Below, piece after piece: positions 43,572 through 53,130 of a stretch of DNA of 64,000 bases; positions within the stretch are counted from its first letter, which is position 1; each line of letters starts with the position of its first letter. This stretch comes from CAYWKS01 sp964458935 (GTDB taxonomy: Bacteria > Planctomycetota > Phycisphaerae > Phycisphaerales > Zrk34), in contig CAYWKS010000009.1 of the NCBI GenBank assembly GCA_964458935.1, forward strand, positions 1 through 64,000, read 5' to 3'. Under the pieces are notes generated by a model. That model was given only the letters and a program-made list of their open reading frames with translations, did no database searches and had not been told where the DNA came from. A program made the position numbers and the translations under genes.

Positions 43572-44627
43572 ATGGAGCCTGTACGGCTGGGCGTGATCGG
43601 TTGCGGGGTCATCGGGCGGCGTCACATCCGCCACGCCGCCGAGGCGGCGGACATCGACCTGGTGGCCGTGGCGGACGTGGACGCGGACAAGCGTCGCGCC
43701 GCGGCGGCGGAGCACGCGGTCCGGCACCAGCACGACGACGGCGAGTCCCTGCTGGCCGACGCCGACGTGGAGGCGGTGGTGCTGGCGTTGCCGACCGGCG
43801 TGCGGGGCGAGTTGGCGGTGGCGGCGCTGTCCGCGGGCAGGCACGTGCTCATCGAGAAGCCGGCGGCGATGAGCGTCGCGGAGCTGGATCGGATCATCGC
43901 GGCGCGCGGCGATCGGACCGCCGGCTGCTGCAGCAGCCGCTTCCAGTTCACCGAATACGCGGCGACGGTGAGGCAGACGGTGGCGTCGGGGGCGCTGGGC
44001 CCGCTGCGGGCGCTGCGGGTGCGCGGCAACGCCGCCTGCGGCCCGCCCAAAGACGACCCGCCCGCCTGGCGACTGAGCCGCGCGGCCAACGGCGGGGGCA
44101 TCCTCGTCAACTGGGGCGTGTACGACCTGGACTTCCTGTTGTCGATGACCGGCTGGCGCGTGCGGCCTCGGCGGGTGTTGGCGCAGACGTTCGGCCTGGC
44201 GGCGGAGCTGGCGCAGCACGTCGCACCCGGATCGGACGCGGAGACCCACGCGATCACGCTGATCACCTGCGACGACGGGGTGGTGATCACGATCGACCGG
44301 GGCGAGTACCTCGCGACGGCGGGCGAGGCGTCGTGGCAGGTCCTCGGCGAGCGGGGCGCGATCCGCGTGCCGATCGTGCCCGCCGGCGAGGTGACGATAG
44401 AGCTGGACACGGTCGATCCGGCGTCGGGCGTGAGCACGCGGGTGCTCTGGTCCGGCGAGGCGGACAACGCGGTGCAGCATCGCGGTCCGGTGCGGGACTT
44501 CGCGGCGGCGATCCGCGAGGGCCGGCCCCCGCGCACCTCGCTCGAGCAGGCCCGGCTGATTCAGCAACTCACCGACGCGATCTACCGCTCGGCGGAAACG
44601 GGCGAGGCCATCGACGTCGATCCATAG
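43572..44627 (+). CDS. Gfo/Idh/MocA family oxidoreductase
   Basis: 351 residues from ATG 43572 (GAAGGG precedes it; an in-frame ATG at 43527 is less likely). Rossmann N-terminal domain: GVIGCGVIGRRHIRHA, VADVDADKRRAAA, LPTGVRGELAVAALSAGRHVLIEKPAA (EKP motif with catalytic Lys). C-terminal dimerisation beta-sheet: GNAACGPPKDDPPAW, GGGILVNWGVYDLDFLLSM. It would oxidise or epimerise a sugar or inositol derivative with NAD(P). Such genes are numerous in planctomycetes, and the substrate here cannot be stated. Divergent from lgt. Confidence 0.93.
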   Translation: MEPVRLGVIGCGVIGRRHIRHAAEAADIDLVAVADVDADKRRAAAAEHAVRHQHDDGESLLADADVEAVVLALPTGVRGELAVAALSAGRHVLIEKPAAMSVAELDRIIAARGDRTAGCCSSRFQFTEYAATVRQTVASGALGPLRALRVRGNAACGPPKDDPPAWRLSRAANGGGILVNWGVYDLDFLLSMTGWRVRPRRVLAQTFGLAAELAQHVAPGSDAETHAITLITCDDGVVITIDRGEYLATAGEASWQVLGERGAIRVPIVPAGEVTIELDTVDPASGVSTRVLWSGEADNAVQHRGPVRDFAAAIREGRPPRTSLEQARLIQQLTDAIYRSAETGEAIDVDP

Positions 44628-44673
44628 CGACACATGACGACCGCTTGTGCGGCGGCCGCCTTAGGATAGGCGT

Positions 44674-46206
44674 ATGGGCACCCGCCATCTCGTCCTCGTG
44701 CTCGGCGACCAGCTCGACGCGGACAGCGCCGCGTTCGACGGGTTTGACCCGGCGGCGGACGTGGTCTGGATGGCCGAGGCGTACGAGGAATCGACGCACG
44801 TCTGGTCGACCAAGCCGCGGATCGCGGTGTTTCTGGCGTGCATGCGGCACTTCCGCGACGAGCTGCGCGAGAAGGGCTACACCGTTGACTATCACGAGCT
44901 GGATGTGAAGGACCGTGCGAGCCGGCTCGATTCGCGGCTGGCGTCGAGCGTCCGCGCGCACAAGCCCGAGCGGCTGATCGTGATCGAGCCGGGCGAGCAC
45001 CGCGTCCGCGAGGCGATCGCGGCGCAGGCCGATGAGCTGGGCGTCACGCTGGAGGTCCGCGCGGACCGGCATTTCCTGAGCACCGTCGAGCGGTTCAACG
45101 CGTGGGCCGACGGCCGCAAGCAACTGCGGCTCGAGAACTTCTACCGGGTGATGCGGCGGGAGACGGGCATCCTCATGGACGGCGACGACCCGGTCGGCGA
45201 CCAGTGGAACTACGACGCGGAGAACCGCAAGTCGTTCGGCAAGGGCGGGCCGGAGGACCTGCCCAAGGCCCGCTCGTTCCGTCCCGACGACGTGACCCGG
45301 CAGGTCATCGCGCTGGTCAACGAGGCGTTCGCCGAGCACCCGGGTACGCTTGACGCGTTCGACTGGCCGGTCACGCGGAAGCAGGCGAAGCAGGCGCTCG
45401 AGGACTTCGTTGCGCATCGGCTGTGGCGGTTCGGCGATTACCAGGACGCGATCTGGACGGGCGAGCCGTACCTGTATCACTCGCGGCTGAGCAGCGCGTT
45501 GAACCTGCACCTGTTGACGCCGCGGGAGGTGATCGAGGCGGCGGAGGGCGCGTATCAAGCCGGCGAAGCCCCGCTCAACGCGGTCGAGGGTTTCATCCGG
45601 CAACTGCTGGGCTGGCGGGAGTACGTCCGGGGCGTGTACTGGCGGTACATGCCCGAGTACATCGAGCGGAACGCGCTGAAGGCCGACGGCGAGCTGCCGG
45701 GTTTCTACTGGACCGGCGAGACGGAGATGGCGTGCCTGCATGACGCGATCGGGCAGACGCTCGAACACGGGTACGCCCACCACATCCAGCGGCTGATGGT
45801 CACGGGGTTGTATGCGCTGCTGCTGGGCGTCGACCCGCGCCGGGTGCACGAGTGGTACCTCGCGGTGTACGTCGACGCGGTCGAGTGGGTGGAGCTGCCG
45901 AACGTGCTGGGGATGAGCCAGTACGCGGATCACGGGGTGATGGCGAGCAAGCCCTACGCCGCCTCGGGCAAGTACATTCGCCGCATGAGCAACGCGTGCG
46001 GGCCGTGCCGCTTCAACCCGGACAAGGCGACGGGTGAGGACGCCTGCCCGTTCACGACGCTGTACTGGGATTTCCTGGCGCGGCACCGCAAGACGCTGGC
46101 GGGCAACAACCGCATGCGCATGCAGGTCAGCAATCTCGACCGCAAGAGCAAGTCCGACGTCGCGTCGATCCGCAAGCAGGCGCAGGGGGTCCGCGGCGGC
46201 GGGTGA
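44674..46206 (+). CDS. Iron-sulfur photolyase/cryptochrome (FeS-BCP, deoxyribodipyrimidine photolyase-related)
   Basis: 510 residues. The N-terminal DPRP domain (LVLVLGDQLDADSAAF, DVVWMAEAYEESTH) is followed by a helical FAD-binding domain (ALEDFVAHRLWRFGDYQDAI, EGFIRQLLGWREYVRGVYW, DAVEWVELPNVLGMSQYADH). Four cysteines, Cys354, Cys442, Cys445 and Cys458, fit the 4Fe-4S ligands of the PhrB/CryB group. This group repairs (6-4) photoproducts or acts as a light sensor. A TAGGAT sits 6 nt before the ATG and there is no ribosome binding site, so a leaderless message is likely. The gene follows a Gfo/Idh gene but probably not as one functional unit. Confidence 0.93.
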   Translation: MGTRHLVLVLGDQLDADSAAFDGFDPAADVVWMAEAYEESTHVWSTKPRIAVFLACMRHFRDELREKGYTVDYHELDVKDRASRLDSRLASSVRAHKPERLIVIEPGEHRVREAIAAQADELGVTLEVRADRHFLSTVERFNAWADGRKQLRLENFYRVMRRETGILMDGDDPVGDQWNYDAENRKSFGKGGPEDLPKARSFRPDDVTRQVIALVNEAFAEHPGTLDAFDWPVTRKQAKQALEDFVAHRLWRFGDYQDAIWTGEPYLYHSRLSSALNLHLLTPREVIEAAEGAYQAGEAPLNAVEGFIRQLLGWREYVRGVYWRYMPEYIERNALKADGELPGFYWTGETEMACLHDAIGQTLEHGYAHHIQRLMVTGLYALLLGVDPRRVHEWYLAVYVDAVEWVELPNVLGMSQYADHGVMASKPYAASGKYIRRMSNACGPCRFNPDKATGEDACPFTTLYWDFLARHRKTLAGNNRMRMQVSNLDRKSKSDVASIRKQAQGVRGGG

Positions 46207-46218
46207 GTCGGGGCGGCT

Positions 46219-47160
46219 TCACGACTTGCGCTGCGCCTTGTCCGTGAGCGTGTCGCGGTCAAGCCAGTCCGGCGGGCTGACGCCGTGCGACTTCGCCCAC
46301 GCGGTGCGGTAGAGCGAGGCGGTGAAGCGGACCGCGGCCCGCAGCCGATCGACGGCGAACGCCTCAAGCGCTTCGTCGGTGATCGTCTCGCCGGCCGCGT
46401 CGATCGCGTCTTGCAGCTCATACAGCCGCTCGACCTGGCGGTGGCTTGCGCGCAGCTCGGCGACGACGGCGTCGAAGAGATTGCCAAAGGACGCGGGCTC
46501 GAGGTCCCTCGTCAGGTCGACGAAGTCGCCGTCGAGCTTGCGGAGCAGCGCGTCGGCCTTCATGTGGATGCCGGTCTTGGGCGAGGGGTCGCCGACCTGG
46601 TCGACCCGGCCGTCGTAGTGCACGGTGGTGTGCAGCGGCTGGGCGAGGTCGGCCGCGTAGTGCGCCAGCAGGCCCGCGTAGACGAGGCACTTGCGTTGGA
46701 TCGCGTTGTCGCGCGGCCGGGCGCGGTGCTCGGCGAACGCCATCGTCAGCTTCTGCGCCCATTCGGTCACGGCGTAGGGCAGCGTCCCGATGTGTCGCGG
46801 GTCCAGCCCCCGCCGATAGCACCAGTGGTAGTAGTCGTAGCGGAGCGGCGGCAACGCCTCGCCGTCCAGGTACTCCAGGTCGAAGAAATGCTCGGGGAAC
46901 TCGGCGTGGTCGAGTTGTTCGAGCTTGCGGAGCTTGAAGATGTCCGGATCGACCGAGCATTGGGCCGCGTCGCCCGGCAGGCCGTCGATGAAGAACCGGG
47001 GGATCGGATGCTTGACCCGGCGTGGCTCGCGGTCGAGGACTATCGCCGCGGCGGCGACGATCCCGCCGTGCTCGATCTCGTGCCAGGCGGCGGCGCGCTG
47101 CGCGGGGATGGCCGTGACGAGCAGGACGCACGCGATGCTTGCGAGGGTTGTGCGGTGCAT
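46219..47160 (-). CDS. Secreted S1/P1 nuclease / zinc-dependent phospholipase C-type protein
   Basis: 313 residues. A signal peptide (LASIACVLLVTAIPAQRAAA) is predicted to be cut just before Trp26, so the mature N-terminus would begin WHEIEHGG. This family uses an N-terminal Trp amine as a zinc ligand. Other metal-binding motifs are present: LLAHYAADLAQPLHT (HxxxDxxQPLH) and DIF...LDHAEFPEHFFD. The fold is alpha-helical. It could be a nuclease or a phospholipase C; the overall length fits either. A phosphate-scavenging role would match the alkaline phosphatase in the window, but there is no operon link. Confidence 0.85.
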   Translation of the reverse strand: MHRTTLASIACVLLVTAIPAQRAAAWHEIEHGGIVAAAAIVLDREPRRVKHPIPRFFIDGLPGDAAQCSVDPDIFKLRKLEQLDHAEFPEHFFDLEYLDGEALPPLRYDYYHWCYRRGLDPRHIGTLPYAVTEWAQKLTMAFAEHRARPRDNAIQRKCLVYAGLLAHYAADLAQPLHTTVHYDGRVDQVGDPSPKTGIHMKADALLRKLDGDFVDLTRDLEPASFGNLFDAVVAELRASHRQVERLYELQDAIDAAGETITDEALEAFAVDRLRAAVRFTASLYRTAWAKSHGVSPPDWLDRDTLTDKAQRKS

Positions 47161-47264
47161 GGGATGTTCCGTGATGAAGTTGGGCGGGGTGACCGGGGAT
47201 AGTTTAGGGGGCCATGGCGGCTGAAGCCGCGCCTCGCCCGCATGAGGCGGCGTCGGCGCGCGAC

Positions 47265-49022
47265 TTACATGCGGAAGATCGCGCCGAGGCGTTTGCCCAT
47301 GAGCAGCGAAGCGCCGACGAGCGTGAGCGTCAACAGCGCCATGCCCCAGACGCCCATGGCGCTAGCGACGTAGAGCCCGTCGCCGAGGCGGTCGAACAGC
47401 ACGAAGATGGCCTTGGTGATCGGGTAGTGCTCGCGAGTCTGGGCGAGGATGAGCGAGTCGGAGACCTCGAGCATGGCGAAGCTGAACGCGAGCAGTCCGC
47501 CGGCGATGAGGTTGGCCATGATGAGCGGCCCGATGACGCGTCGCAGGCGCGTGGCGCGGCTGGCGCCGAGCACCGCCGCCGCTTCTTCCAGTTCGACCGG
47601 CGTCTGCTCCAGCCCCGCCGCCGCCGACCGCACGACGTAGGGCAAACGCCTCACCGCGTAGGCGATCACGAGGAACAGCACCGGGTTGGGGTTCTCGCCC
47701 ATGATGGCGAGCAGCGGCGGCGGGTCGAGATCGTTGGCCTCGAACCACTGGACGAGGGTCGTGCTCATCGCCACGTAGCCGAATGCCATGACCAGCCCGG
47801 GCACGGCGAGCGGGAGCATGGCGGCGGCGTCGAGGAGGTTTCGCCCGAGCACCCGCCCGCGCACCACCAGCCAGGCGATCGCCAGGCCCAGCACGATGTC
47901 GACCGCCATCGCCAGCACCGCGTAACCCAGCGAGTTGCGGATCGACCCGACGGCCAGGTCGTGCTGGAGCGCGCCCTGTTCGCCGACGTAGTGGTCGAGC
48001 GTGAACGCCTCGGGCAGGGCGGTCATGTACCACGCGCCGGGCTGGGTGAGGCTGGTGACGACCACGCCGAGGTGCGGCAGGACCGCCAGCGCGGTGATGA
48101 TCACGAACGGTGCGGCGGCGAGGAGCCCGGCGGGCGCGCCCAGCCGCCGCGTCGCCGCCCCGACCGACGCGCGGGTCGTGGCGGTGTACGACCGTCGCCC
48201 CAACGTCGCCCGACCCAGCAGGTAGCACGCCGCCGAGATCGCCAGCACCACGACGACCAGCGCGAACGGCCGGGGCGAGTCGATCTCCTGGATCCCCCAG
48301 AAGATCTGCACGGGGGCGACCTGCGTGTACTCGAACATCAGCGGCGTGCCCAGCTCGGTGAACGACCAGATGAACACGATCGTGGACCCGGCGAACAGGC
48401 CCGGCCGGATCAGCGGCAGGACGATCCGGCGGAACCGCGTCCACGGCCCGGCGCCGAGGTTGTCGGCGGCCTGCTCCATGGCCGGGTCGAGATTCGCCAG
48501 CGCCGCGGTGACGTTGAGGTAGACGATCGGGTACAGGTGCAGCGCTTCGATGACGATCACGCCCCACAGCCGCGCCCCGCCGAGGAAGTCGATCGGCGAT
48601 TCCAGGCTGACCCACCCCGCGTCGATGAGCAGGGCGTTGATCGTGCCGTACCGCCCGAGGACCTGTTGCATCCCGATGGCGCCGACGAACGGCGGGAGGA
48701 TCAGCGGCACCAGCAGCAGCGCCGAGAGCAGCGCCTTGCCGCGGAACTCGAAGCGTGCGGCGATCAGCGCCAGCGGCCCGGCCAGCGCCAGCGACAGCGC
48801 CGTCACCGCCGCCGCGATCACCAGCGAGTTGCCCAGCGACCCCAGCAGCACCGGGTCGCGGAAGACGTCGAGGATGTACGCGAGGGTGAACTGGTCCCGG
48901 CCGTCGACGCGCTCGACGAACGCGTCCCGGACGGTCAGCGCGACCGGCGCGACGAGGAAGGCGGCCAGGAACGCGAGGCACGCCGCGTAGAGGCTGTATC
49001 GGAACCAGACGCTCGACCGCAT
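47265..49022 (-). CDS. Iron-type ABC transporter permease (two fused permease halves)
   Basis: 585 residues from ATG 49022. About 12 hydrophobic helices form two BPD-type permease halves. Each has its EAA-type cytoplasmic loop (EQAADNLGAGPWTRFRRIVLPLI and EEAAAVLGASRATRLRRVIGPLI). This is the layout of FbpB/ThiP/AfuB permeases that import ferric iron or thiamine. The binding protein and ATPase are not adjacent, so the substrate is not certain. The reading frame could be extended far upstream, but that is the antisense of the aldo/keto reductase and is ignored. Its end is close to the convergent S1/P1 gene region. Confidence 0.9.
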   Translation of the reverse strand: MRSSVWFRYSLYAACLAFLAAFLVAPVALTVRDAFVERVDGRDQFTLAYILDVFRDPVLLGSLGNSLVIAAAVTALSLALAGPLALIAARFEFRGKALLSALLLVPLILPPFVGAIGMQQVLGRYGTINALLIDAGWVSLESPIDFLGGARLWGVIVIEALHLYPIVYLNVTAALANLDPAMEQAADNLGAGPWTRFRRIVLPLIRPGLFAGSTIVFIWSFTELGTPLMFEYTQVAPVQIFWGIQEIDSPRPFALVVVVLAISAACYLLGRATLGRRSYTATTRASVGAATRRLGAPAGLLAAAPFVIITALAVLPHLGVVVTSLTQPGAWYMTALPEAFTLDHYVGEQGALQHDLAVGSIRNSLGYAVLAMAVDIVLGLAIAWLVVRGRVLGRNLLDAAAMLPLAVPGLVMAFGYVAMSTTLVQWFEANDLDPPPLLAIMGENPNPVLFLVIAYAVRRLPYVVRSAAAGLEQTPVELEEAAAVLGASRATRLRRVIGPLIMANLIAGGLLAFSFAMLEVSDSLILAQTREHYPITKAIFVLFDRLGDGLYVASAMGVWGMALLTLTLVGASLLMGKRLGAIFRM

Positions 49023-49109
49023 GGCCGGGCATTGTAATGCAACGCCGACCGCCGGGAGTTGTCGCGATCGGTGCGTTGACAGCGGCCCCGGCCGTGCTAG
49101 GTTGACGGG

Positions 49110-50069
49110 ATGGAATACCGAACACTTGGCCGCAGCGGTCTGAAGGTCAGCGCCATCTCGCTCGGGTCGTGGGTGACCTTCGGCCAGTCGATCGACCAGG
49201 GCGCCACGCGGGCGTGCATGGAGGCGGCCTACGACCACGGCGTCAACTTCTTCGACGGCGCCGAGGCGTACGGCGACGGCCGGGCCGAGGCCGCCATGGG
49301 CGAGGTGTTCAAGGCCACGGGCTGGCCCCGCGAGACGCTGGTCATCTCCACCAAGATCATCAAGTGCGGCGAGGGCGAGGTCCGGCGGGGCATCAGCCGC
49401 AAGCGGCTCGTCGAAGGCGTCGACGGTGCCCTGCAGCGGATGGGTCTGGATTACGTGGACTTGTGCTTCTGTCACCGCCCCGACGGCGTCACCCCCGCCG
49501 AAGAGATCGTCCACGCCATGAACGAGCTGATCGGTCGCGGCAAGGTCCTCTACTGGGGCACCAGCGAGTTCCCGCCCCACGTCCTGCACGACATGTATGT
49601 CTACGCCGAGCGGCACGGCCTGGTCGGGCCCACCATGGAGCAGACCAACCACTCGATGGTCAATCGCAAGCGCGTTGACGGCGAGCTGCGGCCGCTGTTC
49701 GAGCGGTTCGGGCTGGGCACGACGATCTACTCGCCCCTGGCCCAGGGCCTGCTCACCGGCAAGTTCAACGACGCGATCCCCGAGGACACGCGGCTTGGCC
49801 GGCACAGCCCCGAACGCCAGCAGCGCAGCCTCAGCGAAGACAACCGCAACAAGGTCCGCCAGCTCACCGCGATCGCCCACGAGCTGGGCGTGAGCATGGC
49901 CCAGCTCGCCCTGGCGTGGTGCCTGAAGAACCCGCACGTGAGCACGGCCATCGTCGGCGCGACCCGGGCCGAGCAGGTCGTCGACAACATCCAGGCCGTC
50001 GACGCCGTCGACCAGCTCGACGATGCGGTGATGGAGCGAATTGAGCAGGTCCTGGACAACCGGCCGTGA
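49110..50069 (+). CDS. Aldo/keto reductase (Kv-beta/YghZ-like)
   Basis: 319 residues forming an (alpha/beta)8 NADPH-dependent reductase. N-terminal LGRSGLKVSAISLGSWVTFG; catalytic Asp and Tyr in FFDGAEAYGDGRAE; Lys in LVISTKI; His in CFCHRPDG. The C-terminal cofactor part is AIVGATRAEQVVDNIQAVD. It resembles the potassium-channel beta-subunit-like/YghZ group, which reduces small aldehydes such as methylglyoxal. TAGGTT at 49098-49103 lies 6 nt before the ATG and there is no ribosome binding site, so the mRNA may be leaderless. Divergent from the ABC permease. Confidence 0.93.
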   Translation: MEYRTLGRSGLKVSAISLGSWVTFGQSIDQGATRACMEAAYDHGVNFFDGAEAYGDGRAEAAMGEVFKATGWPRETLVISTKIIKCGEGEVRRGISRKRLVEGVDGALQRMGLDYVDLCFCHRPDGVTPAEEIVHAMNELIGRGKVLYWGTSEFPPHVLHDMYVYAERHGLVGPTMEQTNHSMVNRKRVDGELRPLFERFGLGTTIYSPLAQGLLTGKFNDAIPEDTRLGRHSPERQQRSLSEDNRNKVRQLTAIAHELGVSMAQLALAWCLKNPHVSTAIVGATRAEQVVDNIQAVDAVDQLDDAVMERIEQVLDNRP

Positions 50070-50272
50070 TCGACCGGGCGGGCATCGGGTGCCCGGCGGC
50101 GGCGAACCCGCGACGCGGTGGCATCGCAACGCAAAAGCTGCTTCTCACCGGGCGACCCGCACGCTAACATGCCCTATGGAGTCACGCGCGGCTGTCTCGG
50201 GCAGTGCGATGTGAGCACGCGCCCGCCAGTCGTCGGTCCACGCGTTCACCCTCTTTTCGAATCGATCACGCC

Positions 50273-51781
50273 ATGACCCAGACCATCCGCTTCATCGATT
50301 GCTCGCTCCGCGACGGGCACCAGTCCCTGCTCGCCACCCGCATGAGCACCGAACAGTGCATGCGCGTCCTGCCCATGCTCAAGGACACCGGCTACGGCAT
50401 CCTCGAGCTGTGGGGCGGGGCGACGCTCGATTCGGCGCTGCGGTTCACCGGCGACGACCCGTTCGACCGGCTCGACCAGTTCCACAAGGCCCTCGCCGGC
50501 GACGTGTCCATCCGCTCGCTCTGCCGCGGGCAGAACCTGTTCGGTTACAACCCCTACCCGGACAATGTGGTCATGGAGTTTCTCAAGGAAGCGGTCCGCA
50601 GCGGCAACGACCGCGTCCGCATCTTCGACGCGCTCAACGACCCGCGCAACCTGCAGACGGCGATCATGGCGACCAAGACCTTCAACGGCCACGCCGAAGC
50701 CGCCCTCAGCTACACCACCAGCCCGGTGCACGACCTGGACCTGTTCACCCAGTTCGCCGTCCGCGCCGTCGACAGCGGCGCCGACTCGATCGCCATCAAG
50801 GACATGGCCGGACTGCTCCACCCGGCCGACTGCTTCGGCCTCGTCGAGGCGCTCAAGCAACGCCTGCCCGGCGTCGAGTTGACGCTGCACAGCCACTGCA
50901 CGAACGGGCTGGCGAACGCGACCTACGTCGCGGGCATGCTCGCCGGTGTCGACTACATCGACACCGACCACGGCCCGATGGCCGGCGGCACCGCCCAGCC
51001 GCCCGTCGAGCTGATGGCCCGCTTCGCCGAGGCGCTGGGCTTGCAAACCAACATCGACCTGCGCCTCCAGGACCCGATCGACGCCGAGCTCCGGCAGATC
51101 CGCCAGGAGCTGCTCGACGCGGACAAGGACCCCGACCACTTCGGCCGGCCCTGGTCGACCGCCGACCAGCCCGCGCTCATGAAGAAGGTCGAGCAGGCGG
51201 CCAAGCTCATCCAGTCCCGCGACCCCGACCAGATCGAGCAGGCCATCGAGATCATCGAGGACCAGATCATGGTCGAGCAGGGCTACCCCCCGACCGACCG
51301 GACGCAGCGCGAGGCCCAGGTGCCCGGCGGCATGATCAGCAACCTCCACAAGCAGCTCAAGGATCAGGGCAAGCTCGACCAGTTGCCCGACATCCTCAAG
51401 GAGGTCCCCCAGGTCCGCGCCGACACCGGGTACGTCCCGCTGGTCACCCCGACCAGCCAGATCGTCGGCTCCCAGGCCGCCTTCAACGTCATCTCCGGCA
51501 ACCGCTACAGCATCATGACCACCGAGTTCAAGAACCTGGTCCTCGGCAAGTACGGCCGCACACCGGGCGCACCCAACCCCGAGGTCGTTCAGATGGCCAG
51601 CACCGATGGCTCGACGTACGCCGATCGGCCGGCGAGCTACGCCCCGCCGGTCGACCTAAAGAAGGTTTACGACGAGCACGGCGACGTCATCCAGAGCCAC
51701 CGCGACCTCTTGCTGATCCTGCTGTTCCCCGGCCCGGCGCGGGCGTTCCTCGAGAAGCGCGGCGCCGCCGCCACGGCCTAG
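50273..51781 (+). CDS. Carboxyltransferase subunit (pyruvate carboxylase B / oxaloacetate decarboxylase alpha-type)
   Basis: 502 residues. A TIM-barrel carboxyltransferase domain opens it: FIDCSLRDGHQSLLATRM, ELWGGATLDSALRF, AIKDMAGLL (catalytic Lys), LHSHCTNG, DYIDTDHGPMAGGTAQPP. A PYC_OADA domain ends near 495 (ITPTSQIVGSQAAFNV-like: LVTPTSQIVGSQAAF). There is no C-terminal biotin carrier (no MKM motif); the protein stops at LEKRGAAATA. So it needs a separate biotin carrier, as in multi-subunit pyruvate carboxylases, decarboxylases or methylmalonyl-type enzymes. Which one is not decided by sequence. No partner gene is nearby. The ATG at 50273 is not preceded by a strong SD. Confidence 0.9.
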   Translation: MTQTIRFIDCSLRDGHQSLLATRMSTEQCMRVLPMLKDTGYGILELWGGATLDSALRFTGDDPFDRLDQFHKALAGDVSIRSLCRGQNLFGYNPYPDNVVMEFLKEAVRSGNDRVRIFDALNDPRNLQTAIMATKTFNGHAEAALSYTTSPVHDLDLFTQFAVRAVDSGADSIAIKDMAGLLHPADCFGLVEALKQRLPGVELTLHSHCTNGLANATYVAGMLAGVDYIDTDHGPMAGGTAQPPVELMARFAEALGLQTNIDLRLQDPIDAELRQIRQELLDADKDPDHFGRPWSTADQPALMKKVEQAAKLIQSRDPDQIEQAIEIIEDQIMVEQGYPPTDRTQREAQVPGGMISNLHKQLKDQGKLDQLPDILKEVPQVRADTGYVPLVTPTSQIVGSQAAFNVISGNRYSIMTTEFKNLVLGKYGRTPGAPNPEVVQMASTDGSTYADRPASYAPPVDLKKVYDEHGDVIQSHRDLLLILLFPGPARAFLEKRGAAATA

Positions 51782-51798
51782 ACCTCGGCCGCGAACAC

Positions 51799-52947
51799 CT
51801 ACGGCCGCTGGCGGTACTGTCGGCGGTAGTGCGTGGGGGTGGTGTGCTCGATCTGTCGAAAGACCGCGGCGAGCCGGTCGGCGTTCTTGAATCCCGACCG
51901 CCGCGCCACCTCGGGCATCGGCAGGTCCGTCTCCGCGAGCAGTTGCCGGGCCTGCTGCAGATGGACGCGTTGGATCTCGGCCTGGGGAGATCGGCCGAGC
52001 TGCTCCCGGAACCGCCGCTCCAGTGAACGCCGCGAGATGGTGACCGCTTCGAGCACGTCGCCGACCTGGATCGGCCGATCCGCGTGCTCGCGGATGTAGC
52101 GGATCGCCGCGACCACGTCGCGGTCGGCCATAGCGAGGATGTCGCTGGACTGCCGCGCCCGCACGCCGATCGGGTCCAGTTCGATCGGCTCGGTGGGCGC
52201 GGATCGGCCGGCGAGCATCTGATCGAGCAGTTGCGCCGCCTGCTTGCCGGCCGCCTCGGAGGGCAGGCGCACGCTCGACAGCGGCGGCGTCGTCAGGCCG
52301 TGGTACAGGTTGTCGTCGTCCGCCGCGACGACCGCCACGTCGTCCGGCACGCTGACCGGGGCGTGCGTCGCCGCTTCCAGCACGTCCCGCCCGTACTTGT
52401 CGTCGCAGGCGAACACGCCCACCGGCTTGTCCAGCGACACCAGCCATCGTGCCAGGTGGTTCATCTCGACCAGCCAGCGGGTGGACTGATCGGTCGCCTG
52501 GTACGTCGCGCAGGCGATGCCGGCGCGGTGGGCGGCGTCGATGAACGCCTCCTGTCGCGCCACGCTGTAGCGTGCGTCGGATCGCCCGGCGAACGCCACC
52601 CGTTCGAGCCCGCGCTCGTGCAGGTGCTCGAACGCGGCGCGGCCGATCGCCGCGTTGTTGAATCGCACCAGGGGGAACGGGGAGTGCGAGTTGCGATCGT
52701 GAACGTTGACCACGGGCACGTGCAGGTCCTGCAACTGTTGCTGCATGGCATCGTCAAGAACCTGCGCGATCACACCGGCGAAGTCGATTTCGGACAACTG
52801 GTCGGCATGCCCGCGCAGGTCGGGCCGCCGCACGACGAACACCCACCGGACGCCGTTACGAGCGTAATCGGCGATGCCACGCAGCAGCCCGCGTCCGAGA
52901 CCGGTGGCGGCGTCGATCAGCAGCGCGATACGTTGAGGGCTGGACAT
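51799..52947 (-). CDS. XylR-type transcriptional regulator (periplasmic-binding-like sensor + AraC HTH)
   Basis: 382 residues from ATG 52947. The N-terminal 270 residues form a LacI-like sugar-sensor domain (LLIDAATGLGRGLLRGIADYA, FNNAAIGRAAFEHLHERGLERVAF, VFACDDKYGRDVLEAA). The C-terminal 100 residues form an AraC double HTH (VTISRRSLERRFREQLGRSPQAEI, PMPEVARRSGFKNADRLAAVFRQ). This is the XylR/AraC-type architecture of sugar-dependent activators. Its ligand is unknown. It stands alone with the small RNA and rnpB upstream. The convergent neighbour is the carboxyltransferase gene. Confidence 0.92.
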   Translation of the reverse strand: MSSPQRIALLIDAATGLGRGLLRGIADYARNGVRWVFVVRRPDLRGHADQLSEIDFAGVIAQVLDDAMQQQLQDLHVPVVNVHDRNSHSPFPLVRFNNAAIGRAAFEHLHERGLERVAFAGRSDARYSVARQEAFIDAAHRAGIACATYQATDQSTRWLVEMNHLARWLVSLDKPVGVFACDDKYGRDVLEAATHAPVSVPDDVAVVAADDDNLYHGLTTPPLSSVRLPSEAAGKQAAQLLDQMLAGRSAPTEPIELDPIGVRARQSSDILAMADRDVVAAIRYIREHADRPIQVGDVLEAVTISRRSLERRFREQLGRSPQAEIQRVHLQQARQLLAETDLPMPEVARRSGFKNADRLAAVFRQIEHTTPTHYRRQYRQRP

Positions 52948-53130
52948 GAAGTGCGGCAAGCTCCAGCTTGTGGCCCGCGCTCCAGCATAGACGAATCTGA
53001 GGACGGGTGATCGGGCTGAAGGCGGCCTGACGCAAAATGTCTGGTTTTTTGCGCAAGTTGATGTGGAAGCTGGAGCCGCGTCACTCGATAATTGTTTCAT
53101 AACACGACTCGACTTCTTCAAACGAGCGTG

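Noticed and set aside
47265..50129. 954-residue extension of the ABC permease
   Set aside because: The added N-terminal 370 residues are antisense to the aldo/keto reductase gene; the permease begins naturally at 49022 with a hydrophobic N-terminus.
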